This document shows, in pieces, positions 52,918 through 62,021 of a stretch of DNA of 64,000 bases. Made by a program: the position numbers and the translations under genes. Origin of the DNA: Rhodospirillales bacterium (GTDB lineage: Bacteria > Pseudomonadota > Alphaproteobacteria > Rhodospirillales > Casp-alpha2). The stretch lies in the NCBI GenBank assembly GCA_021775095.1, contig JAJFII010000103.1:186001-250000 (forward strand), read 5' to 3'. Position 1 is the first letter of the stretch. The number at the start of each line of letters is the position of its first letter. The notes below the pieces were generated by a model that made no database searches, was not told the DNA's origin, and saw nothing but the letters and a program-made list of their open reading frames with translations.

Positions 52918-54105
52918 ATGGCCGTTGACGAAAACACACGCAATCAAGTGGGACGCCGATTGCGATTGGGAATGGTTGGCGGTGGCCAAGGTGCCTTCAT
53001 CGGTGCCGTACATCGCCTGGCGGCGCGGATGGATGACAAATATGAGCTGGTCGCCGGTGCCCTGTCGTCAGATCCCGAACGGGCCCGGGCCTCAGCCAAA
53101 GAGTTGAGAATAGCACCGGACCGGGCGTACGGTTCCTACCGGGAAATGGCGGCTGCAGAGGCGGCCCGCGATGACGGTATTGATGTGGTTGCAATCGTCA
53201 CTCCCAATCACGTGCATTTTGCTGCTGCCAAGGCGTTCCTGGAAGCGGGAATTCATGTGATTTGTGACAAGCCGCTGACCACCACTTCAGCCGATGCGGC
53301 AGGTTTGGTTGCCCTGGTCCAAGAGACCGGTTTGGTTTTTGGATTGACCCACAATTATACCGGTTATCCAATGGTTCGACAGGCCCGCGAGATGGTCAAA
53401 AAGGGTGACCTGGGTAAAATTCGGGTGATACAGGTCGAATATGCCCAGGACTGGTTGTCGACAAAAATTGAAGACACCGGGCAAAAACAAGCGGAATGGC
53501 GGACGGACCCGGCGCGCTCGGGGGCTGGCGGATGTATTGGTGATATTGGAACCCACGCCTTCAATCTGGCGCATTTTATCACCAATCTCGAACTTGAATC
53601 CCTGTCCGCCGACCTGACGACATTTGTCGACGGGCGGCAATTGGACGACAACGTACATATTCTTATGCGTTACCAGGGCGGTGCCCGCGGCATGTTGTGG
53701 TCAAGCCAGGTTGCGCCCGGCAATGAAAACGCCCTTCGTATTCGGGTTTACGGAGAACAGGCCGGACTGAGCTGGTCGCAGGAAGACCCCAATTATTTGC
53801 ATTTCACAAAATTAGGCGAGCCGCCACAGCTGATCACCCGAGCCGGCAGCGGTTCAGGCGAAATCGCCGGCCATGCGAGCCGTGTGCCGCCCGGCCATCC
53901 GGAGGGGTATCTTGAGGGATTTGCGAATATTTATACGGATGTGGCAGAAGTTATTTCTGCGCGGCTTGAAAATCGCGACCCCAATTCCATGGCAACAACC
54001 TATCCGTCTGTGGAAGACGGCGCACGCGGTGTCGTGTTTATTGAAGCGGCAGTTCGTTCGAGTTCGGACAACGGCCAATGGGTCGAGGTATCAGCCGGAC
54101 AATGA
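52918..54105 (+). CDS. Gfo/Idh/MocA family oxidoreductase (paralogue of 41900)
   Basis: 395 residues from the ATG at 52918, behind GGGGGAGGG; a GTG at 52903 lies before that site. Motifs are RLRLGMVGGGQGAFIGAVHR, HVICDKPLTTTS and GDIGTHAFNLAHF. It shares long blocks with the gene at 41900, and in both places a TIM-barrel isomerase is next to it. It would oxidise a sugar or sugar derivative with NAD(P)+. Confidence 0.9.
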   Translation: MAVDENTRNQVGRRLRLGMVGGGQGAFIGAVHRLAARMDDKYELVAGALSSDPERARASAKELRIAPDRAYGSYREMAAAEAARDDGIDVVAIVTPNHVHFAAAKAFLEAGIHVICDKPLTTTSADAAGLVALVQETGLVFGLTHNYTGYPMVRQAREMVKKGDLGKIRVIQVEYAQDWLSTKIEDTGQKQAEWRTDPARSGAGGCIGDIGTHAFNLAHFITNLELESLSADLTTFVDGRQLDDNVHILMRYQGGARGMLWSSQVAPGNENALRIRVYGEQAGLSWSQEDPNYLHFTKLGEPPQLITRAGSGSGEIAGHASRVPPGHPEGYLEGFANIYTDVAEVISARLENRDPNSMATTYPSVEDGARGVVFIEAAVRSSSDNGQWVEVSAGQ

Positions 54106-54154
54106 CGATTTTGAAGATCAGTGGCCTGCAAAAGGTGTGAAGTGAGGTGATAAA

Positions 54155-55630
54155 ATGACCTTTTTGGGTTTGGATATTGGAACCTCCGGGGTAAAAGCCG
54201 TACTGGTCGACGAAAACCAGCAGATTATCGCGCAAGCCACCGCGCCGCTCACGGTCTCGCGTCCCCGGCCTCTGTGGTCCGAACAAAATCCAGAAGATTG
54301 GTGGCAGGCTGTTGAAGCGGTTGTCGGGCACTTAAAAACAATTTGCCCAGGCGAGCTGTCGGCCGTTCAGGGGATGGGATTGTCGGGGCAAATGCATGGC
54401 GCGACTTTGCTCGGCAAAAATGGCGACCCCTTGCGGCCGGGTATTCTCTGGAATGATGGACGCGCTGCGGCGGCCGGCCGGGAAATTGAACGTCGCGAAC
54501 CGAATTCCCGGACCATATCGGGAAATTTGGCGATGGCCGGATTTACCGCACCAAAGCTCGTTTGGGTCGCTGAAAACGAACCGGAAATTTTTGCACGGAC
54601 GGCCAAAGTCCTGTTGCCAAAAGATTATATTCGCTACCGGCTGACCGGCGGTTATGTTTCCGAAATGTCGGATTCGTCAGGTACCTTGTGGCTGGATGTG
54701 GCCAAACGCTGCTGGTCTGATGCCATGTTGTCGGCAACCGGTCTTACCCAAAACCACATGCCTCGGTTGATTGAAGGCAGTGAGAGTTCCGGTGAACTGC
54801 GCGATGCCCTGGCCGGTCATTGGGGAATGCGTAGAGGGGTGGTCGTGGCCGGCGGGGCTGGCGATAATGCGGCCGGTGCCGTCGGTGTTGGTACGGTGGT
54901 GCCGGGCCGGGCTTTCCTGTCGCTCGGGACCTCAGGCGTGTATTTTGTTGCCAATGCCGCCTATGCGCCAAGTCCGGCACGTGCGGTCCACGCCTTTTGC
55001 CATTGTTTACCCAATGTCTGGCATCAAATGAGTGTTATTCTCAGTGCCGCGAGTTGTTTGACCTGGGTGGCAAAATTAACCGGCGCGGCGTCGGAAGCGG
55101 CTCTGATCGACGAAATTGATGCGGCCGGTGCTAACAAACCGACACCCCAGTTCCTGCCCTATTTATCTGGTGAGAGAACACCGCATAACGATCCCAATGC
55201 GAAAGGCGTGTTTTTCGGGTTGACCCATGAGCATGACCGGGCGGCGCTGGGCCGCGCGGTTTTGGAAGGCGTCGCCTTTGCCTTCGCCGATAGTCAGGAC
55301 GCGTTGATCGAAGCCGGTGCGGACATTGAGATGGTGTCGGTCATTGGCGGCGGTGCCCGCAGCCCGCTGTGGGGGGAAATCCTCGCCAGCGCTCTCGGGC
55401 AGCGGCTGACCTACTACAAAGACGGCGAGGTCGGCCCGGCCTTTGGGGCGGCTCGATTGGCGCGGCTGGCGGTTAGCGATGAAGCGCCCATTGACATTTG
55501 CATACAGCCCGATGTTGAGAGCGTGATCGTCCCCAATCCTGATTTGCGGGATCTCTACCAAACCAAATTGGCGGAATACCGACGGCTTTATGGCGCCCTG
55601 AAACCCTTGTTTTCTGGCTCACAGAATTAA
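54155..55630 (+). CDS. xylB: Xylulokinase XylB
   Basis: 491 residues, FGGY carbohydrate kinase. LGLDIGTSGVKAVLVDE forms the ATP-binding start, and GMGLSGQMHGATLL with WNDGRA is the xylulokinase signature. The FGGY-type end motif is present (SVIGGGARSPLWGEILASALG). It phosphorylates D-xylulose to xylulose 5-phosphate. It is intact, in contrast with the xylA gene 23 bases downstream. Confidence 0.93.
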   Translation: MTFLGLDIGTSGVKAVLVDENQQIIAQATAPLTVSRPRPLWSEQNPEDWWQAVEAVVGHLKTICPGELSAVQGMGLSGQMHGATLLGKNGDPLRPGILWNDGRAAAAGREIERREPNSRTISGNLAMAGFTAPKLVWVAENEPEIFARTAKVLLPKDYIRYRLTGGYVSEMSDSSGTLWLDVAKRCWSDAMLSATGLTQNHMPRLIEGSESSGELRDALAGHWGMRRGVVVAGGAGDNAAGAVGVGTVVPGRAFLSLGTSGVYFVANAAYAPSPARAVHAFCHCLPNVWHQMSVILSAASCLTWVAKLTGAASEAALIDEIDAAGANKPTPQFLPYLSGERTPHNDPNAKGVFFGLTHEHDRAALGRAVLEGVAFAFADSQDALIEAGADIEMVSVIGGGARSPLWGEILASALGQRLTYYKDGEVGPAFGAARLARLAVSDEAPIDICIQPDVESVIVPNPDLRDLYQTKLAEYRRLYGALKPLFSGSQN

Positions 55631-55653
55631 TCTTTGAATAGGGGAACCGGCCT

Positions 55654-56963
55654 ATGACCTATTTTACAACGGTCGATAAGATTGTCTTCGAAGGCCAAGA
55701 CAGTGACAATCCCTTTGCCTATAAGTGGTAAGACAAGGACCGAATTGTCATGGGCAAAACCATGCAGGAACATTTGCGGTTTGCCGTTTGTTATTGGCAT
55801 AGCTTCTGCTGGCCCGGCACGGACCCGTTTGGCGGTGCCTCCTTTGTCCGCCCCTGGCTGCGCGATGGCGACCCCATGGCGATGGCCGAATTGAAACTAA
55901 AAGTCGCCTTCGAGTTTTTTGAAAAACTCGATGTTCCTTTTTATTGTTTCCATGATCGCGACGTCGCCCCGAGGGAGCGACGCTGGCCGAAAGCAATACC
56001 AATTTGGACCGTATGGTCGGTCTGATGGAACAACAGATTGACCGTACCGGGGTTGATTTATTATGGGGTACGGCGAATTTATTTTCCCACCGCAGGTTCA
56101 TGGCGGGATCGGGCACCAACCCAGACCCTGAAGTCTTTGCCTATGCCGTCGCACAGGTAAAACATGTCCTGGAAGCCACCCATCGGCTGAGAGGTGCAAA
56201 CTATGTGATGTGGGGCGGGCGCGAAGGATATGATACGTTGCTGAATACCAATTTGAAACAGGAAGCCGATCAATTGGGCTGTTTCATGAACCTGGTGGTG
56301 GAACACAAACAAAAAATTGGTTTTGGCGGAACATTGCTGATCGAACCAAAACCCCAGGAACCGACAAAACATCAATATGATTATGACAGCGCCACGGTCC
56401 ATGGGTTCTTGCAAAAATATGGTTTGGAAGGCGAGATTTTTTTGAATATTGAAGCCAATCATGCAACCCTCGCGGGACATAGTTTTGAACATGAATTGGC
56501 CTATGCGTCGGCGATCGGGTTACTGGGCAGCATCGATATGAACAGAGGGGACCCGCAAAACCTGTGGGATACGGACCAGTTTCCCAATTCTATTCCGGGT
56601 GTTGCCATGGCCTTATATGTGATCCTGCGCGGCGGCGGTTTTACGACCGGCGGTGTAAACTTTGACGCTAAACTTCGGCGCCAATCCATCGCCCCCGACG
56701 ATTTGTTTCATGGACACATTGGGGCAATGGATGTTTGTGCCCGCGGCCTGTTGATTGCTGCCAAGATGATCGAAGATGGCAGTCTGGAATCCCTCCGTCA
56801 AAAACGCTACGAGGGATGGGGTAATGAATTTGGTCAGGAAATTCTGTCTGGTAAAATGACCATGGAAGAGATATCAGCACAGGTTCTGGCAAAGAACCTG
56901 GATCCACAACCGGTATCAGGGCGTCAGGAATTTTTTGAGAATATTGTGAATCGTTATCTTTAA
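55654..56963 (+). pseudogene. xylA: Broken xylose isomerase gene (nonsense codon plus frameshift)
   Basis: The DNA encodes a complete XylA-like protein in three pieces. From the ATG 55654, 25 residues end in a TAA (55729-55731) where XylA has Tyr (FAYKW[15 protein letters not shown]). The same frame then continues to HDRDVAP, where a base is missing near 55971: CCGAGGG instead of CCGGAGGG. The +2 frame completes the protein from [19 protein letters not shown] to the normal end NIVNRYL. Catalytic regions such as [33 protein letters not shown] and the DMNRGD and [10 protein letters not shown] motifs are preserved. Two independent lesions make a pseudogene likely, although sequencing error in both places cannot be excluded. 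Confidence 0.9.
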
Positions 56964-56979
56964 GTCGGATATTCTGCGC

Positions 56980-57945
56980 ATGTCACCAAATACTACTCAT
57001 ATTGTCGCTGACATCGGTGGTACAAATGCGCGATTTGCGTTGGTCGATGCCGGATCCACGGCGATCGTGACGACACTGACGCTACAGGTTAAGGATTTCG
57101 GCAATCTGACCAGTGCCTTCCGGCACTTCGTCGATGAATTAAAAATCGTTCCGCCGCGCCGTGCCTGTATTGCCTTGGCCGGACCCATCGAAGGCGATCA
57201 TGTGCGATTAACCAATGGTGACTGGTCCTTTTCCATTGAAAATACCCGGACCGAACTGGGGCTGGAGCAATTATTGTTGGTGAACGATTTTAAGGCCCAG
57301 GCGTCGGCATTGCCGTATTTTGAAAACGAACAGTTATTGTTGTTGGGCGGACAGTCGCCCATTGCCGGTCGAGCAAAAGTGATTGTCGGTCCAGGAACGG
57401 GTCTTGGGGTTGCGGCGTCAGTTCCCAGCAACGGCGGATATACCATTATCCAGGGGGAGGGCGGCCACATGGGCCTGTCACCGGCGTCAGATCTGGAGAT
57501 GGCCGTACACCAATTGCTCCTGCAACAATATGGCCGTGTGTCGGCGGAACGAATTCTCTGTGGTGCCGGTCTGCGAAACCTCTACCTGACCCTGAATAAA
57601 TTGCAGGCGGAAGCCGACGGGGAAAAATCGGAAGCACAAATTGTCGCCGACGCCATTGACGGGACCAGTGCCAATTGTCGTAAAGCCCTGGATCTGTTTC
57701 TGGCCTACCTGGGCGCTGTCGCCGGCGATTTGGCGTTAACTTTCGGCGCCCTCGGCGGGGTTTATATTGCCGGCGGTATTGCCCCTCGGCTTGTCGAGCA
57801 AATCGGAAAATCTGATTTTCGCGCGCGGTTTGAACAAAAGGGACGGCTCGCCCATATGGTTAAAGATGTGCCAACCTATTTGGTCCTGTCCAAACATGCC
57901 GGATTAATCGGCGCTGCAGCCTGTTTAAATGCCGCGGATCAATAA
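56980..57945 (+). CDS. glk: Glucokinase (Glk family)
   Basis: 321 residues of the bacterial glucokinase (Glk, non-ROK) family. The phosphate loop is IVADIGGTNARFALVD, followed by LAGPIEGDHVRLTNGDW and LVNDFKAQA, then GPGTGLGVA and GEGGHMGLSP, the glucose-contact region. It lies 16 bases after the xylA reading end. It phosphorylates glucose with ATP and suggests that this operon handles more than xylose. Confidence 0.9.
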   Translation: MSPNTTHIVADIGGTNARFALVDAGSTAIVTTLTLQVKDFGNLTSAFRHFVDELKIVPPRRACIALAGPIEGDHVRLTNGDWSFSIENTRTELGLEQLLLVNDFKAQASALPYFENEQLLLLGGQSPIAGRAKVIVGPGTGLGVAASVPSNGGYTIIQGEGGHMGLSPASDLEMAVHQLLLQQYGRVSAERILCGAGLRNLYLTLNKLQAEADGEKSEAQIVADAIDGTSANCRKALDLFLAYLGAVAGDLALTFGALGGVYIAGGIAPRLVEQIGKSDFRARFEQKGRLAHMVKDVPTYLVLSKHAGLIGAAACLNAADQ

Positions 57946-57964
57946 TCACCGAAAAAACGGCTGA

Positions 57965-57993
57965 GGGGCAAGAGACATCTGGAAAAATGCCCC
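57965..57993 (+). terminator. Weak stem-loop after glk
   Basis: GGGGCA (57965-57970) and TGCCCC (57988-57993) form a 6-bp stem with a 17-base loop and a poor T-run. It may separate the operon from the amidohydrolase gene. Confidence 0.35.
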
Positions 57994-58063
57994 CTAAATA
58001 AGGTAGGGTAAAGGCAACCAGTTGCTTGGCGTAACGCAAGCGAATTTAACAGAAGGAAGAGCT

Positions 58064-59338
58064 ATGGCGAACACAATTATCACCAACGCGCGGGTTTTGG
58101 ATTGTACGGGCGCTGATCCCTTTGACGGCGAAATCGAAATTCAGGGTAACCGTATAAAAACCCTAACAACCGACGGTAATTCTATTGCGCGTGAGGGCCA
58201 GGACGTTGTCGATGCCGCTGGTGCCACCTTAATGCCGGGTATGGTTGAAGCCCATGCCCATCCGAGTTTTACGGACATTACCTCCTTCGAAGATATTGGC
58301 GATATGCCGCCGGAAGAACATACCCTGTGGACGGCTCACTGCACCAAAGTGTTGTTTGAACAGGGCTTCACCAGTCTTTTTGGTGCGGCGTCGGCCCGAC
58401 CGCGGGTTGAGGTGGCGGTTCGTGATTTTATCAATAACGGGATAATGGATGGCCCCCGTATGCTGGTAGCAAGCCCCGAGATGACGCCAACCGGCAACCT
58501 GGGGGATGCCGGACGTCGGCACCAACACCGGTCAACTTTTGGTTTGGTCTGTGACGGCCATGACGAATACTTAAAAGCCGCCCGGGAATGTGCCCGCGAT
58601 GGTGTCGACACTTTGAAGATCAATCCATCCGGCGATCAACTGATGCCCCTGGGCAAAGCGACGGATACGGTGATGACCGACGATGAAGTGGCTGCTGTTG
58701 CCCATGTGGTTCACAGTTATGGGCGCCGGTTTGCGGCCCACGCAAGAAGTGCCGGGTCTGTGAAGTTGTGCCTGAAGTACGGTGTCGATGTGATTTATCA
58801 TGCAACCATGATCGACGAAGAGGCAATGGACTTGCTGGAAGCCCATAAAGACGATGTGTTTGTTGCGCCGACTTTGGGAGTGACCTACGCGGCGACCTAT
58901 GAGGCGGCGGAATATGGCCTGACGCCAAAAGTGGTTGAAGCCGCTGGTGTTAAACACGAGCTGGAAATCGGCGCGCAAAATATGGCCGAACTGCATAAAC
59001 GCGGTGTTCGTGTTTTGCCGGGCGGTGATTACGGCCTGATCTGGAATCCCAACGGCACGGATGCACGCGATATCGAACATTTTGTTAAGCTGATTGGAAT
59101 GTCGTCCATGGATGCGATCCTTTCGGCGACCAAGCTTGGCGGCCAAATCATGGGAATGGGCGAAGAGCTGGGCCAGGTAAAAGAAGGGTTCCTGGCGGAT
59201 TTGTTGCTGGTTGACGGCGACCCTTTGAAGGATGTGGCAATTCTGCAGGACAAAGACAAGTTGTTGATGATCATGAAAGACGGCGTTATGTACAAGGATC
59301 CGCGGGCGACGCCAAAACGACAATCCCAGGCCGCCTAG
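58064..59338 (+). CDS. Metal-dependent amidohydrolase (imidazolonepropionase/prolidase-like)
   Basis: 424 residues from the ATG at 58064, which has AGAAGG upstream; a TTG at 58022 is in frame. The metal-binding HAHPSF follows the typical LMPGMVEAHAH, with further ligands in FAAHARS, VIYHATMID and LPGGDYGL, and the C-terminal composite domain reads EGFLADLLLVDGDPL. Members hydrolyse dipeptides, hydantoins or cyclic amides. The reaction here is unknown. It is closed by two stem-loops. Confidence 0.87.
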   Translation: MANTIITNARVLDCTGADPFDGEIEIQGNRIKTLTTDGNSIAREGQDVVDAAGATLMPGMVEAHAHPSFTDITSFEDIGDMPPEEHTLWTAHCTKVLFEQGFTSLFGAASARPRVEVAVRDFINNGIMDGPRMLVASPEMTPTGNLGDAGRRHQHRSTFGLVCDGHDEYLKAARECARDGVDTLKINPSGDQLMPLGKATDTVMTDDEVAAVAHVVHSYGRRFAAHARSAGSVKLCLKYGVDVIYHATMIDEEAMDLLEAHKDDVFVAPTLGVTYAATYEAAEYGLTPKVVEAAGVKHELEIGAQNMAELHKRGVRVLPGGDYGLIWNPNGTDARDIEHFVKLIGMSSMDAILSATKLGGQIMGMGEELGQVKEGFLADLLLVDGDPLKDVAILQDKDKLLMIMKDGVMYKDPRATPKRQSQAA

Positions 59339-59386
59339 GCGGGCTTTTTATTGCGGCGGCGTTTTTCACAAAACGCCGCCCTTTTT
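59331..59386 (+). terminator. Strong terminator after the amidohydrolase gene
   Basis: GGCGGCGTTTT (59355-59365) pairs perfectly over 11 bp with AAAACGCCGCC (59370-59380), loop TCAC, followed by CTTTTT. A smaller palindrome CCGCCTAGGCGG (59331-59342) with a T-run precedes it and contains the stop codon of the gene. The next gene starts only 22 bases later. Confidence 0.88.
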
Positions 59387-59407
59387 ATGACTTAAAGGAA
59401 AACCCTT

Positions 59408-60508
59408 ATGCGCACTCTTTGCGTCGGCTCGGCGGTTGTCGATACCATTGTTCTGGTTGCCGACCGGAACGTCGAGCGGATGACCATGCATAACGCGACG
59501 TCGTCTTTCCTGTTGCTTGAGCAGGGCATCAAAATTGATACGGAAAGTATCACCAGTCATATCGGCGGTGGCGCGGTAAATGCCGGCGTTGCCATGGCGC
59601 GGCTGGGGATAGACGTGACGGTGTTGATCAAAATAGGTAACGACGACAGCGGCGAAAAGGTTGTGGCCTGTTTGGCAGCGGAAAAGGTCAAACAAACCCA
59701 CGTATTGAGAACCGATGAGATGCCCACCGGGACATCGGTAATGATCTCGTCGCATGATCGCAATGCAACCATATTTACCCAACGCGGAACCAATACGTTG
59801 CTGCAACCCGGTGACGTTGAACCGGATAAATTCACAGGTTTTGATTTGGTCTATGTGACCAACCTGAGTAACAAATCGGCAGATTGTTTTCCACTGATTG
59901 TCGACGCCGGACATGGTCAGGGCGCTTTTGTCGCGGTTAATCCCGGGATCAGGCAATTGACATCGCGGGCTTCACCGTTTTTAGACAGCCTGACAAAAAT
60001 CGATTTACTGGCAATTAACCGGGTCGAAGCAGAATCCCTGGTTCCGGCGCTGATCGCCCGCGCCGACGACGACCTGTCGACTCCCCTGCGCCATCCGCAA
60101 AGCAAGGATGAACCCCGGTTGATCCGCCGCGGGTTGTCCTTTGGTGGATTTGATATGGAACTTTCTGAATTTTTTGTCGAAATCAGAAAAACCGGAGTCG
60201 GTCGCGTGTTGGTAACCGATGGAACCGAAGGCGCCTATTTGGCCGATGACCAGGGCATACATCATTGTCCGTCTGTCAAAATAGAACCCAAAGGTACGGC
60301 GGGTGCAGGCGATGCCTTTATTTCCACGTTGAGCGGGTATGTTGCCATGGGTGAAACCGCAGGTCAGGCGTTAAGGGCCGCAGCGACAAACGCTGCCGGA
60401 GTTGTCAGCGAGATCGATACCCAAAGCGGTTTGATGCGACGGGATGTTTTGGACAAAGCGGTTTTGCAGAATCAACCGGTATTACCCATAACCACCTGGA
60501 CATGGTGA
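59408..60508 (+). CDS. PfkB family carbohydrate kinase
   Basis: 366 residues. SHIGGGAVNAGVAMARLG is the N-terminal PfkB signature and GTAGAGDAFISTLSGYV the C-terminal one, with the catalytic Asp in GAGDAF. It is longer than ribokinase by about 50 residues because of an insert near 200-260 (ALIARADDDLSTPLRHPQSK). The substrate is a sugar or nucleoside; the end of the protein gives no clue. It starts immediately after a strong terminator, so it must have a promoter within it. Confidence 0.88.
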   Translation: MRTLCVGSAVVDTIVLVADRNVERMTMHNATSSFLLLEQGIKIDTESITSHIGGGAVNAGVAMARLGIDVTVLIKIGNDDSGEKVVACLAAEKVKQTHVLRTDEMPTGTSVMISSHDRNATIFTQRGTNTLLQPGDVEPDKFTGFDLVYVTNLSNKSADCFPLIVDAGHGQGAFVAVNPGIRQLTSRASPFLDSLTKIDLLAINRVEAESLVPALIARADDDLSTPLRHPQSKDEPRLIRRGLSFGGFDMELSEFFVEIRKTGVGRVLVTDGTEGAYLADDQGIHHCPSVKIEPKGTAGAGDAFISTLSGYVAMGETAGQALRAAATNAAGVVSEIDTQSGLMRRDVLDKAVLQNQPVLPITTWTW

Positions 60509-60536
60509 ACCGATTACCGGGATCGCACAGTGATCT

Positions 60537-61280
60537 ATGGACAGAGCCCGTGCCGACGGATATATCAGGCTAATGCTCTCTATACTCGCCCTCAGCCTTT
60601 TAATTGGCATGCAACACGCCCTTGAAGCCGATCATGTGGCTGCCGTAACGGCAATCGCTGCGCGCCAGACATCAACCCGCAAAATCATATCTCACGGGGC
60701 GGCTTGGGGGCTCGGCCATACGGTGACCCTGATGTTGTTTGCCGGCGGCGCGCTATTTTTGGGTTATGAAATATCCGATAACCTGTCGGGTTGGCTGGAG
60801 ATGGCAGTTGGCGGCATCCTGGTGCTGTTGGGCGGGCATTTGCTGGTTCGCCTCATTCGTGAGCGAATTCACTTCCATCTGCATAACCATGGCGATGACC
60901 GGGCACATTTTCATGCCCACTCCCACGCCGGCGAAACCAAACCCCATGACCAAATTAACCACGCGCATAGGCATCCCCGTGGTTTGCCAATCCGTACCCT
61001 ATTGGTGGGAATGATGCACGGTATGGCCGGGTCCGCCGCGTTGCTGGTGCTGACCACGCAAACGGTGCAATCACCGGTTATCGGTTTGAGTTATGTAGTT
61101 TTATTTGGCGTCGGTTCGATTGTTGGAATGGCCGCCCTATCGGCCGTTATCGCCGTGCCTCTGAGTTATTCGGCGAAGGCGCTGACCTGGGCCAACCGGG
61201 CCGTTCAGGGGGGCGTCGGTGTATGGACACTGGCGCTCGGAACCTATGTGGTTGTGCACAGCGCATCGCTGATCGGGTAA
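60537..61280 (+). CDS. Nickel/cobalt-type transporter (NiCoT/UreH-like) with His-rich loop
   Basis: 247 residues (235 if the ATG at 60573 is used; neither has a strong ribosome site). It has six or so membrane segments. The first transmembrane helix has HALEADHVAAVTAI, the H-x4-DH motif of nickel/cobalt transporters, and GLGHTVTLMLF follows. A histidine-rich cytoplasmic loop (HFHLHNHGDDRAHFHAHSH) suggests metal handling. No nickel enzyme genes are adjacent. Confidence 0.82.
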   Translation: MDRARADGYIRLMLSILALSLLIGMQHALEADHVAAVTAIAARQTSTRKIISHGAAWGLGHTVTLMLFAGGALFLGYEISDNLSGWLEMAVGGILVLLGGHLLVRLIRERIHFHLHNHGDDRAHFHAHSHAGETKPHDQINHAHRHPRGLPIRTLLVGMMHGMAGSAALLVLTTQTVQSPVIGLSYVVLFGVGSIVGMAALSAVIAVPLSYSAKALTWANRAVQGGVGVWTLALGTYVVVHSASLIG

Positions 61281-61296
61281 GGCCGGTTTTTACTGG

Positions 61297-61950
61297 TCAG
61301 GCGAGGTTCCGCCGTAAAGCGGCGATGGCGCTCGACGGGCTGGTCAAAATCGGCCGGTCGTAAAATTTTGTGATTTCAGGTTTCGCTTCGGCCATGGAAA
61401 ATTGCGCCAGCATGATGGCGTCGCAATGGGCCAGGCGCCTGGCGGCATCGGCAATCATTTGATTGTGGCTGTCCGAATTGCCTAAGGCGAGCTGTTCCAT
61501 GGCACCGGTCGCCAGAGTTGTCTCCAGGGTCACAGCCGATTGTAAATCCTCTGTCATTTGTTTGAACTCACGCGCCATCGGTGCAAGGCTTGGCCCGAAG
61601 GTGGCGACCATCCCGACCCGCTGGTAGGTCGATATGGCTTCATGAAACATCGCTTCATTGGGTTTTAGGGTAAGCAGCGGCGCGACGGATTTAGTCGCAG
61701 CTTCAATTGCCGGGCCAAAGGCCGAACAGGTAAACAGGATGGCTTCTGCCCCGGTGTCCTTTGCGTAAAGGGCGAGCCGTTCGAAGCGTGAGGTCATTTC
61801 CGGTGTTAGCTGGCCGCTACTGGCCAGATCCGGAGCCAGGGAATCTTCGAGCAGGTTATAGATGTCAGCTTCCGGCCATGCATCGGCGAAAGCCCTGTTT
61901 ACCGGTTGCACCGCCAGGGGTGTCGCGTGAATGAGAGAGATACGCGGCAT
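61297..61950 (-). CDS. Asp/Glu racemase-superfamily protein with one visible catalytic Cys
   Basis: 217 residues. ISLIHATPLAVQPVNRAFAD and ILFTCSAFGPAIEA match the N-terminal half of the hydantoin/Asp-Glu racemase family. The second catalytic Cys of the family is expected near MLAQFSMAEA and is not there. Activity may be non-racemase (for example decarboxylase) or regulatory. It is convergent with the transporter gene. Confidence 0.7.
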   Translation of the reverse strand: MPRISLIHATPLAVQPVNRAFADAWPEADIYNLLEDSLAPDLASSGQLTPEMTSRFERLALYAKDTGAEAILFTCSAFGPAIEAATKSVAPLLTLKPNEAMFHEAISTYQRVGMVATFGPSLAPMAREFKQMTEDLQSAVTLETTLATGAMEQLALGNSDSHNQMIADAARRLAHCDAIMLAQFSMAEAKPEITKFYDRPILTSPSSAIAALRRNLA

Positions 61951-62021
61951 TGTTCAAAAAGCCTGAGAGTAAGGTCGAAGATGGGTTTGGGCAGCTCAGG
62001 CAGGGTACCCGTTTTTCGCTA

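Noticed and set aside
55729-55731. TAA in xylA as a recoded codon
   Set aside because: Known recoding uses TGA (selenocysteine) or TAG (pyrrolysine), and a frameshift follows downstream, so a pseudogene or sequence error is simpler.
58571-59323. Minus-strand frame of 250 codons
   Set aside because: Shadow of the amidohydrolase gene, without family features or a ribosome site.
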